Shown: positions 8,580 through 18,437 of the stretch, one piece after another
Layout: each line of letters opens with the position of its first letter
How positions within the stretch are numbered: the stretch's first letter is position 1
Source: Desulfotruncus alcoholivorax DSM 16058
GTDB taxonomy: Bacteria > Bacillota > Desulfotomaculia > Desulfotomaculales > Desulfallaceae
Assembly: GCF_000430885.1 (NCBI RefSeq)
Contig: NZ_AUMW01000015.1
Location: 1 to 64,000, forward strand
Direction of reading: 5' to 3'
Length of the DNA stretch: 64,000 nucleotides
Translations under genes and position numbers: made by a program
The notes under the pieces: generated by a model
The model's input: only the letters and a program-made list of their open reading frames with translations
The model's database searches: none
What the model was told of the DNA's origin: nothing

Positions 8580-9926
8580 TTAGTTTGTAAACTTTTGAAT
8601 ATGCTCTAAATGATGTTTCTTAGATACAAGCTTCAGTAGAATCCCTATAAACACAATTTCCAATATAAAATGAAGTGAAGCCGCTCCGAAATCCCCTCTA
8701 TGACTCTCAGTTATTAATAGCATAGCAGTATATAAATAATAATATTCAAACACAGTAAACCCTCGATTAACTTCAACATCATTATATATAATTTTTTTAT
8801 TTGTTATGATATAATGATACTTATTATCTAAATAGCCACATAATATCCCCCAAAGGCATGATACAATAACTACACCCCCCAATCCTAGCGCAGCATGTGC
8901 TTCTCCAATGTAACCTGAAGCTGCGGAAAATCCCTGACTTACTTTCTGTGGTTCTAATATTGATAATATTTCTACTGATGTATAACCAGGTTTATCTGGC
9001 CATAAAATTCTTGGAATAAATGCAAATACGGCTTTAAAATAACCTGTGGGACCTACAAAAATATCACCATATTCAATCTGATAACTAAAATATTTATATG
9101 ATGCCACAAAGTCTGTATTTGACATGAATATATCCATAAAATTACCATATTGAAAGTAACTTATAATGGAATTTAAATTAAAATCATTAATTCCAAACGT
9201 TCTAAAATAACCCGTCATAAACATTACCATAAAAAATATGGGTATCAACAATATACTAATAGTTGCAATTTTAACCTTATTCGTATTTTTTGACAACTTA
9301 TAAAATATTATAGCAAACAAAGGATAAACTACATACCTCCTAGCAAATGTGAGCATTGATATAAACATAATAATTGTAATAAATATTATATAAGATTTCT
9401 TCTTATCTTTATTATTATTCGACGAGAGCACCAAAACCGATCCTATGATTGCAACATAAAATAATGATAATTCAGCAAATGTAGAGAATATATTATTGTT
9501 AGTTTCATATAGCCATATCCTCCCTGAACCAGAATTAAATATATTTATTATTCCACTTGCGCCAATAGTTAGTGTTACCAATATTATTGATAATACAATA
9601 AATAGTTTAAATAACCAACTGACATTATTATAAGATACCTCTATCTGCCTAATTAAAGAAACTTTTTTTAATTTACCCCATTTTAACATGAAGAACCAAT
9701 TAGTTGATATAAATGATATCAACCCTAGCATTGAGTATGATGCTAATCTTTCTACTAAATCATCTGAGATACCATTAAATTCTGTAATTTGGTTCCTAAA
9801 TATTGGTATAAAAATATATATCGCATAAAATACAATAACCCAGTACATTGAAAGTGAAACTGGATTCTTTTTTTTGCATAAAAGTATTATATATATAATT
9901 GCTGTAAGGTTCAAAATATATAACAT
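8580..9926 (-). CDS. Wzy-type polysaccharide polymerase
   Basis: 448 residues, strongly hydrophobic with roughly ten to twelve membrane segments, AT-rich and full of Ile/Tyr/Asn. A long external loop contains FIPRILWPDKPGYTSVEIL and a GYIGEAHAALGLGG segment, which resembles the conserved loop end of O-antigen polymerases. Sequence conservation in this family is poor, so the call rests on topology, length and the adjacent Wzx flippase. It would join lipid-linked repeat units on the outer face of the membrane. The ribosome binding site before ATG 9926 is weak. Its stop lies two bases from the IS481-like remnant, so the original downstream spacer has been lost. Confidence 0.75.
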   Translation of the reverse strand: MLYILNLTAIIYIILLCKKKNPVSLSMYWVIVFYAIYIFIPIFRNQITEFNGISDDLVERLASYSMLGLISFISTNWFFMLKWGKLKKVSLIRQIEVSYNNVSWLFKLFIVLSIILVTLTIGASGIINIFNSGSGRIWLYETNNNIFSTFAELSLFYVAIIGSVLVLSSNNNKDKKKSYIIFITIIMFISMLTFARRYVVYPLFAIIFYKLSKNTNKVKIATISILLIPIFFMVMFMTGYFRTFGINDFNLNSIISYFQYGNFMDIFMSNTDFVASYKYFSYQIEYGDIFVGPTGYFKAVFAFIPRILWPDKPGYTSVEILSILEPQKVSQGFSAASGYIGEAHAALGLGGVVIVSCLWGILCGYLDNKYHYIITNKKIIYNDVEVNRGFTVFEYYYLYTAMLLITESHRGDFGAASLHFILEIVFIGILLKLVSKKHHLEHIQKFTN

Positions 9927-9995
9927 ATTTCGTATTGCCTACTTTCATCTGTTTTGCTGTGACAACCTTTAACAACTTAATTCAGCTTATTTACA

Positions 9996-11225
9996 CTAAT
10001 TTGCACTTCGTTCTCCCATTTCATTATAAAATACACTTCTGTTTCCAATATAATATAATGCAAATAGACGAGTTAAGCTGGCAATAATAGCGGCAATACA
10101 AAAACCAAAAATTAAATAATATTTTAACAAAATCAATCCACCTACTAGATAAACAGCCCCATAAATTATTTGAATAATAATTTGCCAGTGTAATGGTGAA
10201 TATCTTAATAGAGCAGGTTGAGTCATATTTGCGGCAGCCCCAATTATTGCAGCTATATTGGCCAGCATAATATATGGGGAAGCATTGTCAATCAAGGTTG
10301 GATACAATAAGCTAGTAAACCAATTAGCCAAAAAATAAGAAAGAAAATAAAATATAATAGAAAAAACTGTTACAACTTGATTAATCCTCCAAAATAACTT
10401 GCGAGTCATATTAAAGTTCTTTTGAGCATAATATCCTAGTAAGACACTAGCAATGGGGGAAAAAACCAGGCCCAAGCTTTTTCCAAAAAAGGACGCTACT
10501 GCATATGTTGCAACACCATCTCCCCCCAATGTTGGGTAGAGAATCAACCTATCCAGATAAACAATCATATTACCCATTAAACCCGAAAAAAGCAAAACTA
10601 TATACTTCATTAAAGTTGGCTTAAATAAACATGTAATTTTAATTGATTCCTTTATAATATTAGTTGTCAGGAATATAAAAATAAAGCCACTTATTTCACC
10701 TATTAAAAAGGCCAAAGGCCAATAATTTGTATAGGCCACAGCAAATAAACCAATTATATAACCCGAAGCGGTTATACAATTAAAAACCATATTCATGGTA
10801 AAATTTAGTTTTAGCCTATAGCTTACGGAAAAATAAGATCGACATATTCCCACTATTAAGGTGAAAATCAACAAGATAACTGTAATATTATCTCTTGCCA
10901 GCAAAGATTGATTTATAATATATAGAACTAATGACCCAGCCAGCAATGTACCAATTAAAATAACATTAAAATCACCCTGAATATCTCGTCTTATATATTC
11001 GACATTTTGAATCAATCTAATATTATTAAGAGTGTTTCCAAGTCCAACAACAATAATATTTAGGATCCCCATGAAGGTTAAAATAATACCATATGTTTCA
11101 GGAGAAGTTATTCTTGCTAAATATGGGTAAACTAGCAATTGCAGAGATGCTACCACTACTAAAGAACCGATAATACTAGTTCCAAAATCTTTGAATAATT
11201 TTACTTTAATTTTTCTCCCCACCAA
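9996..11225 (-). CDS. Wzx-type repeat-unit flippase
   Basis: 409 residues with about twelve predicted membrane helices and the N-terminal pattern of polysaccharide exporters (LVYPYLARITSPETYGI). It starts at TTG 11225, preceded by AAGGTGA; GTG at the next codon is possible. The family translocates undecaprenyl-diphosphate-linked repeat units across the cytoplasmic membrane. It sits directly before wzy. Base composition is much more AT-rich than the precursor genes, as is common for repeat-unit-specific genes exchanged between strains. Confidence 0.82.
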   Translation of the reverse strand: MVGRKIKVKLFKDFGTSIIGSLVVVASLQLLVYPYLARITSPETYGIILTFMGILNIIVVGLGNTLNNIRLIQNVEYIRRDIQGDFNVILIGTLLAGSLVLYIINQSLLARDNITVILLIFTLIVGICRSYFSVSYRLKLNFTMNMVFNCITASGYIIGLFAVAYTNYWPLAFLIGEISGFIFIFLTTNIIKESIKITCLFKPTLMKYIVLLFSGLMGNMIVYLDRLILYPTLGGDGVATYAVASFFGKSLGLVFSPIASVLLGYYAQKNFNMTRKLFWRINQVVTVFSIIFYFLSYFLANWFTSLLYPTLIDNASPYIMLANIAAIIGAAANMTQPALLRYSPLHWQIIIQIIYGAVYLVGGLILLKYYLIFGFCIAAIIASLTRLFALYYIGNRSVFYNEMGERSAN

Positions 11226-11378
11226 TACTTCACCTTAAGGATACATTGGCCATCAGACTGTACGCCAACCCAATATTTGTTTGTTCTATATGTTTTGGCA
11301 ATGGACTCGCCTGCCAGCTTGTGCATCTATATAGGGTTTTATATGATTCCCGTATACCAAGTTAAATTGTTTTTTTAA

Positions 11379-12698
11379 TTAGAGTAATTCAATGTTTTCT
11401 CGTTTTTTCACGTTCTTCATGGCGTTTTTAGTATCGAATATGGCTTTGGCGTTTTTTTGCACGAATTCGTAATCGATCTTCGTATGAGCTGTAGTTATGA
11501 CGACAAGATCGGCTGACTTTAGTTTTTCGGCATTAAGTTCACTGAGTCCAATTATAATCTGGCCTTTTTCTTTATATGCATTGATGTAGGGGTCATAATA
11601 TTCGACTTCGGCACCTGCTTTGCGGAATTCATCAATGACTCTAATGGCAGGGCTTTCTCTATAGTCGTCAATGTCCTGTTTATAGGCCACACCTAATACA
11701 AGAATCTTTGCACCGTTTAATGCTTTCTTAAAGCGGTTAAGGATTTTAGAAGCACGCTCAACTGTATATTCAGGCATTTTGTCGTTGACCATCATGGATG
11801 CTTCGATCATGGAGGTATGAAATCCGTATTCCCTGGCTTTCCAGGACAGATAGTAGGGATCCAGTGGAATACAGTGTCCACCGAGTCCAGGTCCGGGATA
11901 AAAGGGTGTAAAGCCGAAGGGCTTAGTTTTAGCAGCTTCGATAACTTCCCATATGTCAATGTCCATCTTGTTGCAGAGGATAGCTAGTTCATTAATTAGC
12001 CCAATGTTAACATTCCTATATGTATTCTCTAATATTTTTGCCATTTCAGCGATTTTAGGCGAACTGGCTTCAAAGATTCCTCCATCCACAACATTGCGGT
12101 ACATGGCGGCGATGACTTCAGTGGCATCTTTGCCTACACCGCCTACTACTTTGGGGGTATTTTTTGTCTGATGTCGGAGGTTGCCTGGATCTACGCGCTC
12201 TGGTGAGAAAGCAAGGTAAAAATCTTTCCCGCATTTGAGTCCTGAACCCTCTTCAAGTATCGGCAGTAGCAGTTCTTCGGTGGTACCGGGATATGTGGTG
12301 GATTCGAGTACAATCATACTGCCTCTTTTCATGTATTTAGCTATAGCAATTGCGGAATCTCTGACATATCTAATGTCTGGCTGCTGATAATTGTCCAGCG
12401 GAGTAGGTACCGCAATAGCGACAAAGTCTACATCACTTATAAAGGAAAAATCATTAGTGGCACTAAGCATACCTCTTGCTACGAGCTGATTTAACTCAGT
12501 ATCAACGACATCGCCAATATAATTGATGCCCTGATTAACCATATCTACCTTTTGGGGCTGGATATCGAAGCCGATGGTTTTATAGCCAGCTTTGGCTTTT
12601 TCAACGGCCAGAGGCAAACCGACATAACCGAGGCCTACTACACCGACAATTATTTCTTTTTTCGCTATTTTATTAAGCAATTGTTCTTTGATGGACAT
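11379..12698 (-). CDS. UDP-N-acetylglucosamine 6-dehydrogenase (WbpA-like)
   Basis: 439 residues from ATG 12698, chosen because GGAG lies seven bases upstream; the open frame continues 13 codons further without a site. GVVGLGYVGLPLA near residue 21 binds NAD, and GPGLGGHCIPLDPYYL near residue 250 holds the catalytic Cys. The ILVLGVAYKQDIDDYRESPA region starts the C-terminal UDP-binding domain. The family oxidises UDP-GlcNAc (or UDP-ManNAc) to the uronic acid. With WbpB, WbpE and WbpD it completes the route to UDP-GlcNAc(3NAc)A. It is the only intact UDP-sugar 6-dehydrogenase in the window. Confidence 0.88.
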   Translation of the reverse strand: MSIKEQLLNKIAKKEIIVGVVGLGYVGLPLAVEKAKAGYKTIGFDIQPQKVDMVNQGINYIGDVVDTELNQLVARGMLSATNDFSFISDVDFVAIAVPTPLDNYQQPDIRYVRDSAIAIAKYMKRGSMIVLESTTYPGTTEELLLPILEEGSGLKCGKDFYLAFSPERVDPGNLRHQTKNTPKVVGGVGKDATEVIAAMYRNVVDGGIFEASSPKIAEMAKILENTYRNVNIGLINELAILCNKMDIDIWEVIEAAKTKPFGFTPFYPGPGLGGHCIPLDPYYLSWKAREYGFHTSMIEASMMVNDKMPEYTVERASKILNRFKKALNGAKILVLGVAYKQDIDDYRESPAIRVIDEFRKAGAEVEYYDPYINAYKEKGQIIIGLSELNAEKLKSADLVVITTAHTKIDYEFVQKNAKAIFDTKNAMKNVKKRENIELL

Positions 12699-12796
12699 TC
12701 TTTTTCTCCTCTCGCAACCCTTACGACTATATCTCATTAAATTTATTACATTTTTACTACCTCTCGTGATTACAAAAGGGGCAAGATTGCATACAA

Positions 12797-13948
12797 TTAT
12801 ACATAAAGCCTCGCCGCAAGTTTTTTATAATCTAAAAGCTCTCTTGCGATCTTCATAGAATTTGAACTCATCGTTTTTAATTTGCTTGGATTATCTGCAA
12901 TTTCCTTAAACACTCTTTTCATGTCCTCTATGCTTTTTATATAGTACCCATTGCCTTGAAGATATGGTTCATGACTTTTATGAGGATATAGCATGACAGC
13001 ACACCCACAACATATTGCGTTCTGCATTGTTGCCGACTGCCCACCTGGCTGAACGTAGACATCTGCTGCACATAGATACTTCAACAATTCATCTGCTGTT
13101 TTCCATCCAACAAAGGATATTCTGGGATCCGTCTCTATTAATGGTTCAACCTCTTCCTTAACATCCTCCGTCATGCTACCTACAAGTACAAGGCGTATTT
13201 TATCTGATTTAACTTGCAAGAAGGCCTTTAAAATATCATATGTTCTTTTCTTTTTATCCATTTTTCCTGAGTGAACAAACAGAATGTTGTTATCTGTTAA
13301 TCTTAAACTTTTACGAATTTCTTGTCTTTTAGCCTGGCGTTCCTCTTCAGAAAAAATTATCCCGCCTAATGGATAAAACTCCATCACTTCCTTAGGTATT
13401 TTATATAGTTCGCGCATAAAATCCCCACACTCGACAGAAACATAGAACAATTTATCGATTTGCGGCAATGCCATATTTACAATTCTCTTATAAAACATTC
13501 TATGTAAGATATGTTTTGATACAAAACCTCGCGCACTGTTGTTAAAATCTGAATGGCTATCCACATATAACTTCACTTCGGGGTGTTCCCTCTTATATCT
13601 TGCAACGGTTATAAGCTCCCAAGTTTGTATACCATGAAACATAATTACGTCTGGTTTCAATTCTTCCAACAACTCATAAAGGCCATTTACAGCCCGAATT
13701 TTTTGATTAACATAACGATTGAATACCCTTTTAAACGGCATCCGAATCACTTTTACCCCATTTTGCAGGACATAATCAATGGGTTCATACAGAGGAATAT
13801 TTTTGATTATACCATTTTCCCACCTTTGCATCGTTACAATTATAGTGGTTTTATACCCATCTAAAACATTATACCAAGGTAAAATATTCTCTTGATAACT
13901 TGTATCGTCCGTATAAGGTCCCGTAAAATCAATATGAACAATATTCAT
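12797..13948 (-). CDS. Glycosyltransferase family 4-like protein
   Basis: 383 residues from ATG 13948, with AAGGGA seven bases upstream. The C-terminal half has a GT-B nucleotide-sugar domain: FVHSGKMDKKKRTYDILKAF, RLVLVGSMTE, SFVGWKTADELLKYLCAADV and QPGGQSATMQNAICCG. The classical GT4 Glu-x7-Glu is replaced by a Gln-containing version, so donor handling may differ. It probably adds one sugar of the repeat unit in the cytoplasm. The gene ends about 100 bases before wbpA, and a decayed IS4-like element lies upstream. Confidence 0.75.
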   Translation of the reverse strand: MNIVHIDFTGPYTDDTSYQENILPWYNVLDGYKTTIIVTMQRWENGIIKNIPLYEPIDYVLQNGVKVIRMPFKRVFNRYVNQKIRAVNGLYELLEELKPDVIMFHGIQTWELITVARYKREHPEVKLYVDSHSDFNNSARGFVSKHILHRMFYKRIVNMALPQIDKLFYVSVECGDFMRELYKIPKEVMEFYPLGGIIFSEEERQAKRQEIRKSLRLTDNNILFVHSGKMDKKKRTYDILKAFLQVKSDKIRLVLVGSMTEDVKEEVEPLIETDPRISFVGWKTADELLKYLCAADVYVQPGGQSATMQNAICCGCAVMLYPHKSHEPYLQGNGYYIKSIEDMKRVFKEIADNPSKLKTMSSNSMKIARELLDYKKLAARLYV

Positions 13949-13999
13949 TTGCAATCCCTTTTCAATGGTATTTTCCAGCCTAATCTACAAGTAACAACC

Positions 14000-14882
14000 T
14001 TATAACGATTGTACGTTTTAACAGTAGTTATGCAGTTTCAGGATAATAACCCCAATTCCACAACTTAAAATCCAAAGATTTAGGCCACAATTTATCAATC
14101 AGACTTGCAAAGCGTTCGGTTGCCGTGTCAAAATAGACTTGGATCTGCTGATTGCAGCAGCTGATTCGACAAGCGGCGTTGAAAAAGCACCCGATCACCT
14201 CGCACAGGGAGAGGGCTTGTTCAGCGCCTTCTTTATTACACTCCCAGGTGGCATAACAAAGAAGGGTATTCGCCGTAAACAAAACTCCACATGTGCGAAA
14301 TGAGCTGTTTTAGAACGGGCGTAGCAGGATGTTAGACCAAGATTCTGCTTGACTGTTCGATAAAAAACCTCGATTCTCCAGCGTTTGATATAGGTACCTG
14401 CTGCATCTTCGGGCGCATCAACGCGGTTACTGATGAGAAGATACGCATCCTTGAAAGTTGCCGTAAGTTCCTTTTCCGGGAGCAGAATACTTGTTTCCGG
14501 TACCTGCTTGACATAGGTTGCTGCAATAGCCGCAATAGGCACGAAACGTTGCCGGGTGATGGGTTTACCTTTACGTGTAACCGTTTCAAAAGGCAGTTTG
14601 ACGTAAATATCCGGGATGCTAAAAACAGAACCCTTGCCCAGCACCTGGGGCTTTGGGTATACCTACATACCTTGCTGGAACTCTTGTTCAGCTTAAAACT
14701 AGCCCTTTAGCTAATGTAGCGTAATTATTTTAACTGGCTTTACCTGTGTATAGCTGCAATAGAGCTTCTTTGTGCTTTTTTTGACAAGTGTTTTATTCCG
14801 GCTTGATTTTGTTAAGCTTTTTGGTGGGTTTTTCCAGGTTAATCTCCGTTACTTAGATGTTGTCACTGATTATTCGTTATAA
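14000..14882 (-). mobile_element. Degenerate IS4-like insertion sequence
   Basis: A transposase remnant is bracketed by a nine-base inverted match, TTATAACGA at 14000-14008 and TCGTTATAA at 14874-14882, which may be part of the terminal repeats. The element is about 0.9 kb, shorter than an intact IS4-type element, so it has lost internal sequence. It interrupts a glycosyltransferase gene whose first 20 codons survive at 14905-14964. No clear target duplication was found. Confidence 0.5.
14028..14668 (-). pseudogene. IS4-like transposase remnant, truncated and frameshifted
   Basis: The upstream segment reads PQVLGKGSVFSIPDIYVKLP, then TSILLPEKELTATFKDAYLL, ISNRVDAPEDAAGTYIKRW and RIEVFYRTVKQNLGL; the last is the Y-x2-R-W-x2-E-x-F-x-R region of IS4-type DDE transposases, including the catalytic Glu. 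The frame shifts near 14290 and continues as FTANTLLCYATWECNKEGAE to a stop at 14028. The N-terminal half with the first two catalytic Asp is missing. It is non-functional. Confidence 0.75.
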
Positions 14883-14904
14883 TTTTTGAATTTTGCAATT
14901 GGCT

Positions 14905-14964
14905 CTCATTAAAGAAATCTACTCTATACGGTGATGGGATGTTCGTAATAAACAATACCTTCAA
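14905..14964 (-). pseudogene. 5' stub of an interrupted glycosyltransferase gene
   Basis: From TTG 14964, with GGGGGAA upstream, the frame reads LKVLFITNIPSPYRVDFFNE, a very typical start of GT4 glycosyltransferases. It then runs into non-homologous IS sequence and a stop. The start overlaps the stop of the preceding gene (14961) by four bases, so it was the next gene of the same operon. The remainder of the gene is absent from the window, so one sugar transfer step was probably lost. Confidence 0.65.
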
Positions 14965-16190
14965 CAAAACTTCCCCCGATATTTATCTAAATATCTAAAC
15001 AACTCAATATACTCATCAAAACGATCAGCTTTGCTAAATTTATTTCTAACTCTTCTTACACATTTTTCCGAATAATAACCCTTCCCGTTACGTTTTATGA
15101 TGTCAATAAACTTCTTAATATCATAGATGTTACCTGGCTCAGCTACAAATCCACAGTCATCTATTACAATTTCCGACCCAGGGGTTGAATCAAATACAAT
15201 TGCAGGTATCCCACATGCTAAGGCTTCTGCTGTTACCAGCCCAAAGGTTTCCTCAACTGACGGATTAACGAAAACATCAGCTGCAGAATATATCTGTACC
15301 AGCTCAAGTATATTAGATGTTCGCTTTAAGCCAATGATATTCAGCGGAAGGTTCTCAATTTGTTTTTCATCCAGCCCAACCAGCACTATTATCGAATCAT
15401 CATCAATTATTTTTGACAGTTCTATAAAATAATCTAATCCCTTCCTTTTGCTCCAAATACTTGCCACACCCAATATAATAAATTTATTTCCTATTTTTAA
15501 TTTTTCACGAACAGGTTTTCCATCAACAGGTTTAAATATATCTGTATCAATTCCATTATGTATAACTTTCACAGGGTATTTTGATAAAAATGACTTCCCC
15601 ACTAAATCTGCTAACCACTGTGAAGGCGTGACGATAGTCATATTCTCAAGACTGGTAAATAAGTCTTTCTTAATATTGTAATTCCTTTTTGAGTTATCCC
15701 AAAAAGTACTTGCCGGATAAGATGTCCTCTGAGGACATTTATGACATCCCTCAATCCATTTATCACATTTTACATAGCTAAAATATGCACAATGCCCTGT
15801 GAAACTCCAGCAATCGTGCAATGTCCAAACTACTGGTTTGCCTGTTTGCTTTAAATAATTAAAAAGAATTATTATGTTAATATAATAGCCGTGGAGATTA
15901 TGTATGTGAATAATATCTGGGTCTATACTCTTTATTTGCTCTATAAACCTTTTTGTTGCTGTTCGCGAACCTAATAAAGCATGGGTATCAAAAAGCCGGG
16001 TAAGACCTCCATGTATATAGTAATCCAATTTGTTTCCAATTTTCAGGATATTGTCGTTATCAATTAAAGTCTGTCTGCCATATGCAATATAGCTTTCAAT
16101 ATTATTTTCTCTAAGTTTCGAAGCGATGTCTGTTACTATCCTGCCGGTGCTGCCGAATCCACAAACAGAATTTATCTGCAGTACCTTCAT
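14961..16190 (-). CDS. Glycosyltransferase family 4 (WcaC-like)
   Basis: 409 residues. The start MKVLQINSVCGFGSTGRIV, IIHIHNLHGYYINI near residue 95 and WTLHDCWSFTGHCAYF near residue 123 are typical of colanic-acid-type GT4 enzymes. So are the cysteine-rich CDKWIEGCHKCPQ insert and the donor site PSVEETFGLVTAEALACG with Glu-x7-Glu. It transfers one sugar from a nucleotide donor to the growing lipid-linked unit. ATG 16190 directly follows the stop of the capG gene, so the two are co-transcribed and probably translationally coupled. Confidence 0.85.
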   Translation of the reverse strand: MKVLQINSVCGFGSTGRIVTDIASKLRENNIESYIAYGRQTLIDNDNILKIGNKLDYYIHGGLTRLFDTHALLGSRTATKRFIEQIKSIDPDIIHIHNLHGYYINIIILFNYLKQTGKPVVWTLHDCWSFTGHCAYFSYVKCDKWIEGCHKCPQRTSYPASTFWDNSKRNYNIKKDLFTSLENMTIVTPSQWLADLVGKSFLSKYPVKVIHNGIDTDIFKPVDGKPVREKLKIGNKFIILGVASIWSKRKGLDYFIELSKIIDDDSIIVLVGLDEKQIENLPLNIIGLKRTSNILELVQIYSAADVFVNPSVEETFGLVTAEALACGIPAIVFDSTPGSEIVIDDCGFVAEPGNIYDIKKFIDIIKRNGKGYYSEKCVRRVRNKFSKADRFDEYIELFRYLDKYRGKFC

Positions 16191-17318
16191 CTATCCTTTT
16201 CCCCACACAACTCTATCAATTATCTTCGTATAACTCTGAATGATCTTAACCACCTTAACCGATACATTAGCATCAACATAGTCGGTCGCCAAGACGGTTG
16301 GTTCATTATTTTCCTGCATTGCTTTGGCCAGCTCTATGGCCTGCTCTATATCCTTTCCGTTAATGCCCCCAATTACTACTGTCCCCTTATCCAATACCTC
16401 CGGCCGCTCGGTGGATGTCCTCAATAATATCCCAGCAAAGCCTAAGATTGCGCTTTCCTCCGAGAGAGTTCCGCTATCGGATAATACGCAAAAAGAATTC
16501 TTTTGCAGTTTATTGTAATCCAGGAAACCAAAAGGCTTTACATTCTGCACCAAAGGATGAAAAGTAAAGTTGCGCTGCTCAATAAACTTTTTACTTCTGG
16601 GGTGGGTTGAATAGATTAACGGCATTTTGTAACGTTCCGCAATATTATTTATAGCAGTCATTAAGGATAAAAAATTTTCTTCATTATCTATGTTTTCCTC
16701 CCTGTGAGCTGAAACCATAATATATTCTCCTGCTTTAACACCCAGCCTGTCCAATACATCACTGGCATCAATTCTCTCCATATGTACCTGTAAAACTTCC
16801 TGCATAGGGGAGCCTGTTACAAATATATGCTCCTTTCTGAAGCCTTCCGATAATAAATAGCGCCTGGAGTGTTCAGTGTATGGTAAATTTATATCACTTA
16901 TATGGTCAACTATTTTTCTATTGATTTCCTCCGGCACGTTCTGGTCAAAGCAGCGGTTCCCCGCCTCCATATGGAAAATCGGTATTTTGAGCCGTTTGGC
17001 TGAAATAGCCGAAAGCGCTGAATTTGTATCCCCTAAAATCAGCAGGGCATCAGGCCTTTCCTTTTGCAACACATCATATGATCCGGCAATAATATTACCC
17101 ATGGTCTCACCCAGGTTACTGCCGGCGCTGTCAAGGTAATAATCCGGCTCCCTGAGCCCTAACTCTTCAAAAAAGATTTGATTTAACGTGTAATCCCAGT
17201 TCTGTCCGGTATGCACTAGTATGTGGTTAAAATATCTGTCGCAGGCTTTTATCACCTCAGAAAGCCTAATTATCTCCGGCCTTGTACCTAAAATCGTCAT
17301 AACCTTAAGTTTTTCCAA
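16191..17318 (-). CDS. capG: UDP-2-acetamido-2,6-dideoxy-L-talose 2-epimerase
   Basis: 375 residues, starting at TTG 17318 with GGAGG eight bases upstream; that site lies inside the end of capF, as in the remnant locus near 4634. GTRPEIIRLSEVIK, HMEAGNRCFDQNVPEE, VSAHREENIDNEENF and SDSGTLSEESA identify the non-hydrolysing 2-epimerase family. Together with the two genes upstream it forms the CapE-CapF-CapG set that makes UDP-N-acetyl-L-fucosamine from UDP-GlcNAc; this enzyme does the final C2 epimerisation. It is a paralogue of the gene at 3493. Confidence 0.9.
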   Translation of the reverse strand: MEKLKVMTILGTRPEIIRLSEVIKACDRYFNHILVHTGQNWDYTLNQIFFEELGLREPDYYLDSAGSNLGETMGNIIAGSYDVLQKERPDALLILGDTNSALSAISAKRLKIPIFHMEAGNRCFDQNVPEEINRKIVDHISDINLPYTEHSRRYLLSEGFRKEHIFVTGSPMQEVLQVHMERIDASDVLDRLGVKAGEYIMVSAHREENIDNEENFLSLMTAINNIAERYKMPLIYSTHPRSKKFIEQRNFTFHPLVQNVKPFGFLDYNKLQKNSFCVLSDSGTLSEESAILGFAGILLRTSTERPEVLDKGTVVIGGINGKDIEQAIELAKAMQENNEPTVLATDYVDANVSVKVVKIIQSYTKIIDRVVWGKG

Positions 17319-17321
17319 AAT

Positions 17322-18437
17322 TTAAACCTCCAAAAAATATGTATCAGCCTTCTCCGGGTTAAATATCTCATCTGCCCAGAATAAAGTGATCAGGTCGGTA
17401 TCGCCTATATTAGTTATGGAATGGGTATAGCCTGGAGGTATATCAATAACTCTAAGCAGGTTACCAGATACTCTATAGTCTATAATTTTATCTGAATTAA
17501 TTTTTCTAAATCTTATCAGAGCCTCTCCTTCGATAACCAGAAATTTTTCAACTTTAGTTTGATGCCAGTGATTTCCCCGCATTATGCCCGGTTTTGTACG
17601 GGAGATGAATATCTGTCCAAATTGCCTGGACTTGATAAATTCCGCTAGCCAGCCCCGGTTGTCATGTTTCATTTCCAGCTTATAACCAAAACCATCTTCC
17701 GGCAAGTATGATATGTATGTGGCATAAAGATATCTTTCAAAAACGCTTTCAAAATTGGGCATAACGAGATTGTTGCGGCTTTTTGCAAAGGAATAGATTG
17801 TATCCGCCAGTTGTTGCAGTGTAACCTTAAATGTACGGGGAACGTAGCAATAGCCGTCATTACCGGAATGAACAATGCCGTCCATTGCCGCTACCAGTTC
17901 TGAAACTACATCATCAATATAGACAAGTGTAATTTCAGTAGCAGGATTATTTATTTGAATAGGCAGTCCCTGTGCAATATTGTGACAGAAAGTAGCCACC
18001 ACCGAGTTATAGTTTGGCCTGCACCACTTACCGAACACCCCCGGTAGGCGATAAACATATGCTGGTATACCGGTGCGCCGGGACCACTTAAAAACTGTAT
18101 CCTCCGCCGCCTTCTTGCTTATGCCGTAAGGATTGTCCAAAACCGCATGAATAGAAGATGTCATAGCCACAGGTGTCTTTTTGCCGTTCTCTTCCAGATA
18201 TGCAAGTATTTCTTCGGTAAAGCCGCGATTGCCCAGGTCAAACTCTTCTACATGCCGGGGCCTGTTAATGCCTGCCAAGTGAAAAACAAAATCAGCCCGG
18301 ATTAAATAGTCAGCCAGTTCCTCCTTAGTGTTGCCAAGATCATAACGTAATATCTGGACGTCCTCACGTTGCTCAAGCGTAGCGCATAAATTTTTACCGA
18401 TAAAACCGGACGCGCCGGTAACCAATACTGTTTTCAT
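17322..18437 (-). CDS. capF: CapF-type bifunctional reductase/epimerase for UDP-L-FucNAc
   Basis: 371 residues in two domains. The N-terminal Rossmann domain has VTGASGFIGKNL and a short-chain reductase pattern. The C-terminal cupin domain starts near residue 245 and contains RGNHWHQTKVEKFLVIEGEA (metal-binding His) and DIPPGYTHSI. The enzyme epimerises C3 and reduces C4 of the CapE product. Start and upstream stop overlap as TAATG at 18437, with GGGAGGG upstream. A second, truncated copy of its last 50 codons sits at 4634. Confidence 0.9.
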   Translation of the reverse strand: MKTVLVTGASGFIGKNLCATLEQREDVQILRYDLGNTKEELADYLIRADFVFHLAGINRPRHVEEFDLGNRGFTEEILAYLEENGKKTPVAMTSSIHAVLDNPYGISKKAAEDTVFKWSRRTGIPAYVYRLPGVFGKWCRPNYNSVVATFCHNIAQGLPIQINNPATEITLVYIDDVVSELVAAMDGIVHSGNDGYCYVPRTFKVTLQQLADTIYSFAKSRNNLVMPNFESVFERYLYATYISYLPEDGFGYKLEMKHDNRGWLAEFIKSRQFGQIFISRTKPGIMRGNHWHQTKVEKFLVIEGEALIRFRKINSDKIIDYRVSGNLLRVIDIPPGYTHSITNIGDTDLITLFWADEIFNPEKADTYFLEV

